Shown here piece after piece: positions 61,694-64,000 of a stretch of 64,000 bases of DNA. The translations under genes were made by a program, and so were the position numbers. A model generated the notes under the pieces. That model had not been told where the DNA came from. It worked only from the letters and a program-made list of their open reading frames with translations, and did not search any database. Each line of letters opens with the position of its first letter. Within the stretch, counting starts at the first letter, position 1. The DNA lies in NCBI GenBank assembly GCA_947623455.1, contig OX392532.1, forward strand, positions 27,688,792 through 27,752,791. The letters run 5' to 3'. The stretch is from Mimachlamys varia (Eukaryota; Mollusca; Bivalvia; Pectinida; Pectinidae).

Positions 61694-64000
61694 TTTGATG
61701 CTCTAAATTCCTGGATGAAGCTGGATTTCCGATGGAAATAACAGGAAGTTCGCGAATAAGAGGAAATGGCCCCTAGAAAGTAGTCCACCTGAAAAATTCA
61801 ATAGCTAATGTATTCATGCGCACAGACGCAGGTCTGTTCATGATCGTTACCGAACCGGTGACGATTTGCGCCTAAATTATGTATCGCATAGACCACTGCG
61901 CTGTAAGGTATTTCCGTCTCTGTTTATAAATAAACATTCGGTGACACTGTGGAATTTATTCAGTCTTGTACATGGTTTTACGTACATTTCTACTTAAAGT
62001 CTCAAATATGTTGGGCTTCGTTAGATTCAGAATGACCATGACCTGTGTGTGCTGAGACCGCAGGGAGATTTCTCGGGTCTTTCCGTAAGGGACAGATCAT
62101 TTCTAACGTGAAATAAGGCCTTTTATTACTACAGTTTTTCATTGATAAGCGCCCCTTACTTTAAATAGTAATTACATGTAAGTCAGACCTAATACTAAAT
62201 ATATTAGATTATGAGCAGATATATATATACAAAGCCAGTACTTGATTCTAAGTCATAAGCTTATAGTTTTGAATATTAGTTGAGATCCCAACCATATTTA
62301 CAATATTGCCGTACGTTTAGCACGGTCCAAATAGATTCTAGGGATAGACCCTGCTATAGATTATCTATAAATAAAAAAAGAAACAGAGAATACCAAAGTG
62401 TCAACAAAAATCGATTAAACTAGAGGCAAAATATGAACAAAAGAAACAAAATTACATGGAGACCCTTATAAAAGTACAAGAGAATAAGACCAGATGTTCC
62501 GGAAGAGTAGCCTGAGCATTAAGCTCGATCGACGACACACGCCATGTAAATATTGGTCAAATCAAATTAAGCATCAAGTCCTCAAGATGATATCCGAGTC
62601 ATCATTGTCAATTACAACAAGTAATTAGCACACTAATGAGCATGTCAAAAACGCCATCTTCTTTTCACACAAAGATACAGAATTTCTTCATCTTCATAAA
62701 TTTACAATCCGCCATCAATACTGATGATTATGGATAGTGAAGGGGTTGGTTGCACAGAGGCGTGATTAAAAAAGTGGATAAAGGGGGGGGGGGGGTTCTC
62801 AAAGATAAAGAATATTTCTCAAGGAGACCAAGATGGCGACCATAAAACTTCATACAGAGATGCACAGGGCTTCCGGATGACCATCTTTTGGGTCTAGTCC
62901 CATCCATGGATCGAGACTAATTTAGTCCCATATGGTCATAAGAAGGACTTTTAAACGGAGATCCCCACATCAAAACAAAACTACGCGAACTGCGGAATGC
63001 AATGGAGATCATAAACATGCATGCTTCCAGGATGGTCCCAGGGTATGCCCCACCCTAAGATACTTCGACCCTGCATGGACGGTCATATATGGACGGAGAT
63101 ATCCACCTCAAAACTATGACTTGTTTGGAATAAAGAAATTATATCCCGCGGTCTTCCCCATCATTGCAAACTCAGTCAACCAGTTAGGGAGCCCCAGGTT
63201 TGAAATAGTTGTGCAAATTGGGTGCTAGTCTGTTAGATAAATAGAATGACGTCATGAATGGTATCCAGGTAGGACATTCTATTCATCTAGCAGTGGTTAT
63301 ATTTACATTTCAGATATATTGTAAGACATAATCATGCCATTTTTTTTTTTACAATTTATAAAGGTTTTTGTCCATGCATGTTAACATAGAAGAGCTTTAA
63401 AAAAATGAAAATCTCAATCACATTCATGACTTACGTAAAGTTATAATATGTATTATCTGAGGCGACGTGCAAAGCGTTGACGTTACGTATATATGTGTCA
63501 ATATGGCGCCAAAATGACGTCATGTAATTATGCAAAATGTAAGCTGGCCCACGGCTACTTGTGAAATAGTCAAGATCCCCGCCCCCATAACCATTTATAC
63601 ACATATGAAATCCCCACCCCTGTTACCATTATAATACACATATGCTTCAGCGAAATTGGTCTTGTGATCTGTGTTTATCCCTGTGGTCATTAGTTTTCCG
63701 TTGGAGAACAGAATGTGATAAATAGAGGATCTTGTACACGAGTGTCGATGTAATATGGAATTTATTAAACGAGTTAGATAATTTAATATGTCACGAACTT
63801 TTAGGCGAGTGACATATAAATTATGTAACGAGTTTGATAAATTCCATATTACATTAACACGAGTGTAAGATTCTATTTACCACATAACTTATATTTACGA
63901 GAAAAAAAAACATAAAAACTCCCATATTCATTCTCTATAAGAAAGGCAAATTTCTTCTGTGACGGTACGATTTTCACTACCGAGACAATCTTATGGCATC
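61694..64000 (-). promoter_or_regulatory. Upstream region and likely promoter of the 14-3-3 gene
   Basis: Sequence 5' of the start codon on the minus strand. The first 100 nt are probably 5' UTR or core promoter and contain ETS-like CGGAAAT (minus) and AGGAAGT (plus). No TATA box is obvious. Further up are an NRF/YY1-like AAGATGGCGAC (62830), a G run (62783-62795), and palindromic CRE-type TGACGTCA at 63247-63254 and 63515-63522. A fold-back element occupies 63715-63883. An open frame of 98 codons on the plus strand at 62932-63228 is not recognised as any protein and is not called. The transcription start was not located. Confidence 0.4.
63715..63883. mobile_element. Hairpin-forming MITE upstream of the gene
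   Basis: Near-perfect inverted repeat of about 80-bp arms (gtgataaatagaggatctt at the left, ttctatttaccac at the right) with a roughly 10-base loop; includes taatatggaatttat and its inverse. Confidence 0.65.

Noticed and set aside
61573..61741. Plus-strand open frame of about 50 hydrophobic codons antisense to exon 1
   Set aside because: It starts with ATG and looks membrane-like, but it is the complement of a conserved coding exon and has no independent support.
62932..63228. Plus-strand open frame of 98 codons upstream of the gene
   Set aside because: Unrecognised, no splice or promoter context, and it lies in mixed repeat-like sequence.

Overview
This looks like an AT-rich animal nuclear contig, most likely from a bivalve mollusc (possibly a scallop relative). 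The evidence is tRNA-type SINE fragments of a kind I associate with molluscs, many short inverted-repeat elements, long minisatellites, and one widely spread gene with GT-AG introns. The species call is an inference. No bacterial, organellar or viral gene was seen.

The one gene I can support is on the minus strand from about 61.7 kb to 6.8 kb. It encodes a 14-3-3 protein of the epsilon type (YWHAE-like). Three constant exons (61693-61630, 59508-59291, 56481-56372) encode the N-terminal half, including the groove residues Lys49 and Arg56 (zeta numbering). The C-terminal half is present four times. Each copy is a two-exon cassette: a 'body' exon of 332-356 nt starting at the GDYxRY motif, and a short 'tail' exon carrying an acidic or Gln-rich C-terminus and a stop codon. 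In transcription order the cassettes are D (45018-44687 plus 41954-41914), C (35823-35477 plus 34028-33976), B (24310-23955 plus 22299-22268) and A (16640-16291 plus 6869-6820). All body exons have the same length modulo 3 and the same splice phases. Only transcripts with exactly one body exon followed by one tail exon stay in frame. This predicts four core isoforms of 254, 263, 259 and 263 residues for D, C, B and A, plus possible body/tail mixes.

The rest is intronic or flanking DNA. From 0.6 to 28.6 kb there are six minisatellites: a 53-bp array made from the terminal repeat of a transposon (0.6-1.85 kb), a 7-kb array of about 32-bp palindromic units inside the last intron of cassette A (7.0-14.0 kb), a roughly 41-bp array (18.3 kb), a 30-bp array starting about 20 bp after the body-B donor (22.9-23.9 kb), a 27-bp array (25.9-26.4 kb) and a roughly 41-bp array with a 158-bp higher-order repeat (27.7-28.5 kb). 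None was seen from 28.6 to 64 kb, which instead holds dispersed MITE families, fold-back elements, SINE pieces and long poly-G/C runs. Region 61.7-64 kb is upstream of the gene and probably includes its promoter.

The main result is the four-cassette organisation. Different C-terminal halves differ at the groove-adjacent residue before GDY (Q, R, M or C), at the Ser-Pro site of helix H, and in the tail. It recalls the mutually exclusive exons of Drosophila 14-3-3 zeta, but is larger and duplicates body and tail together.
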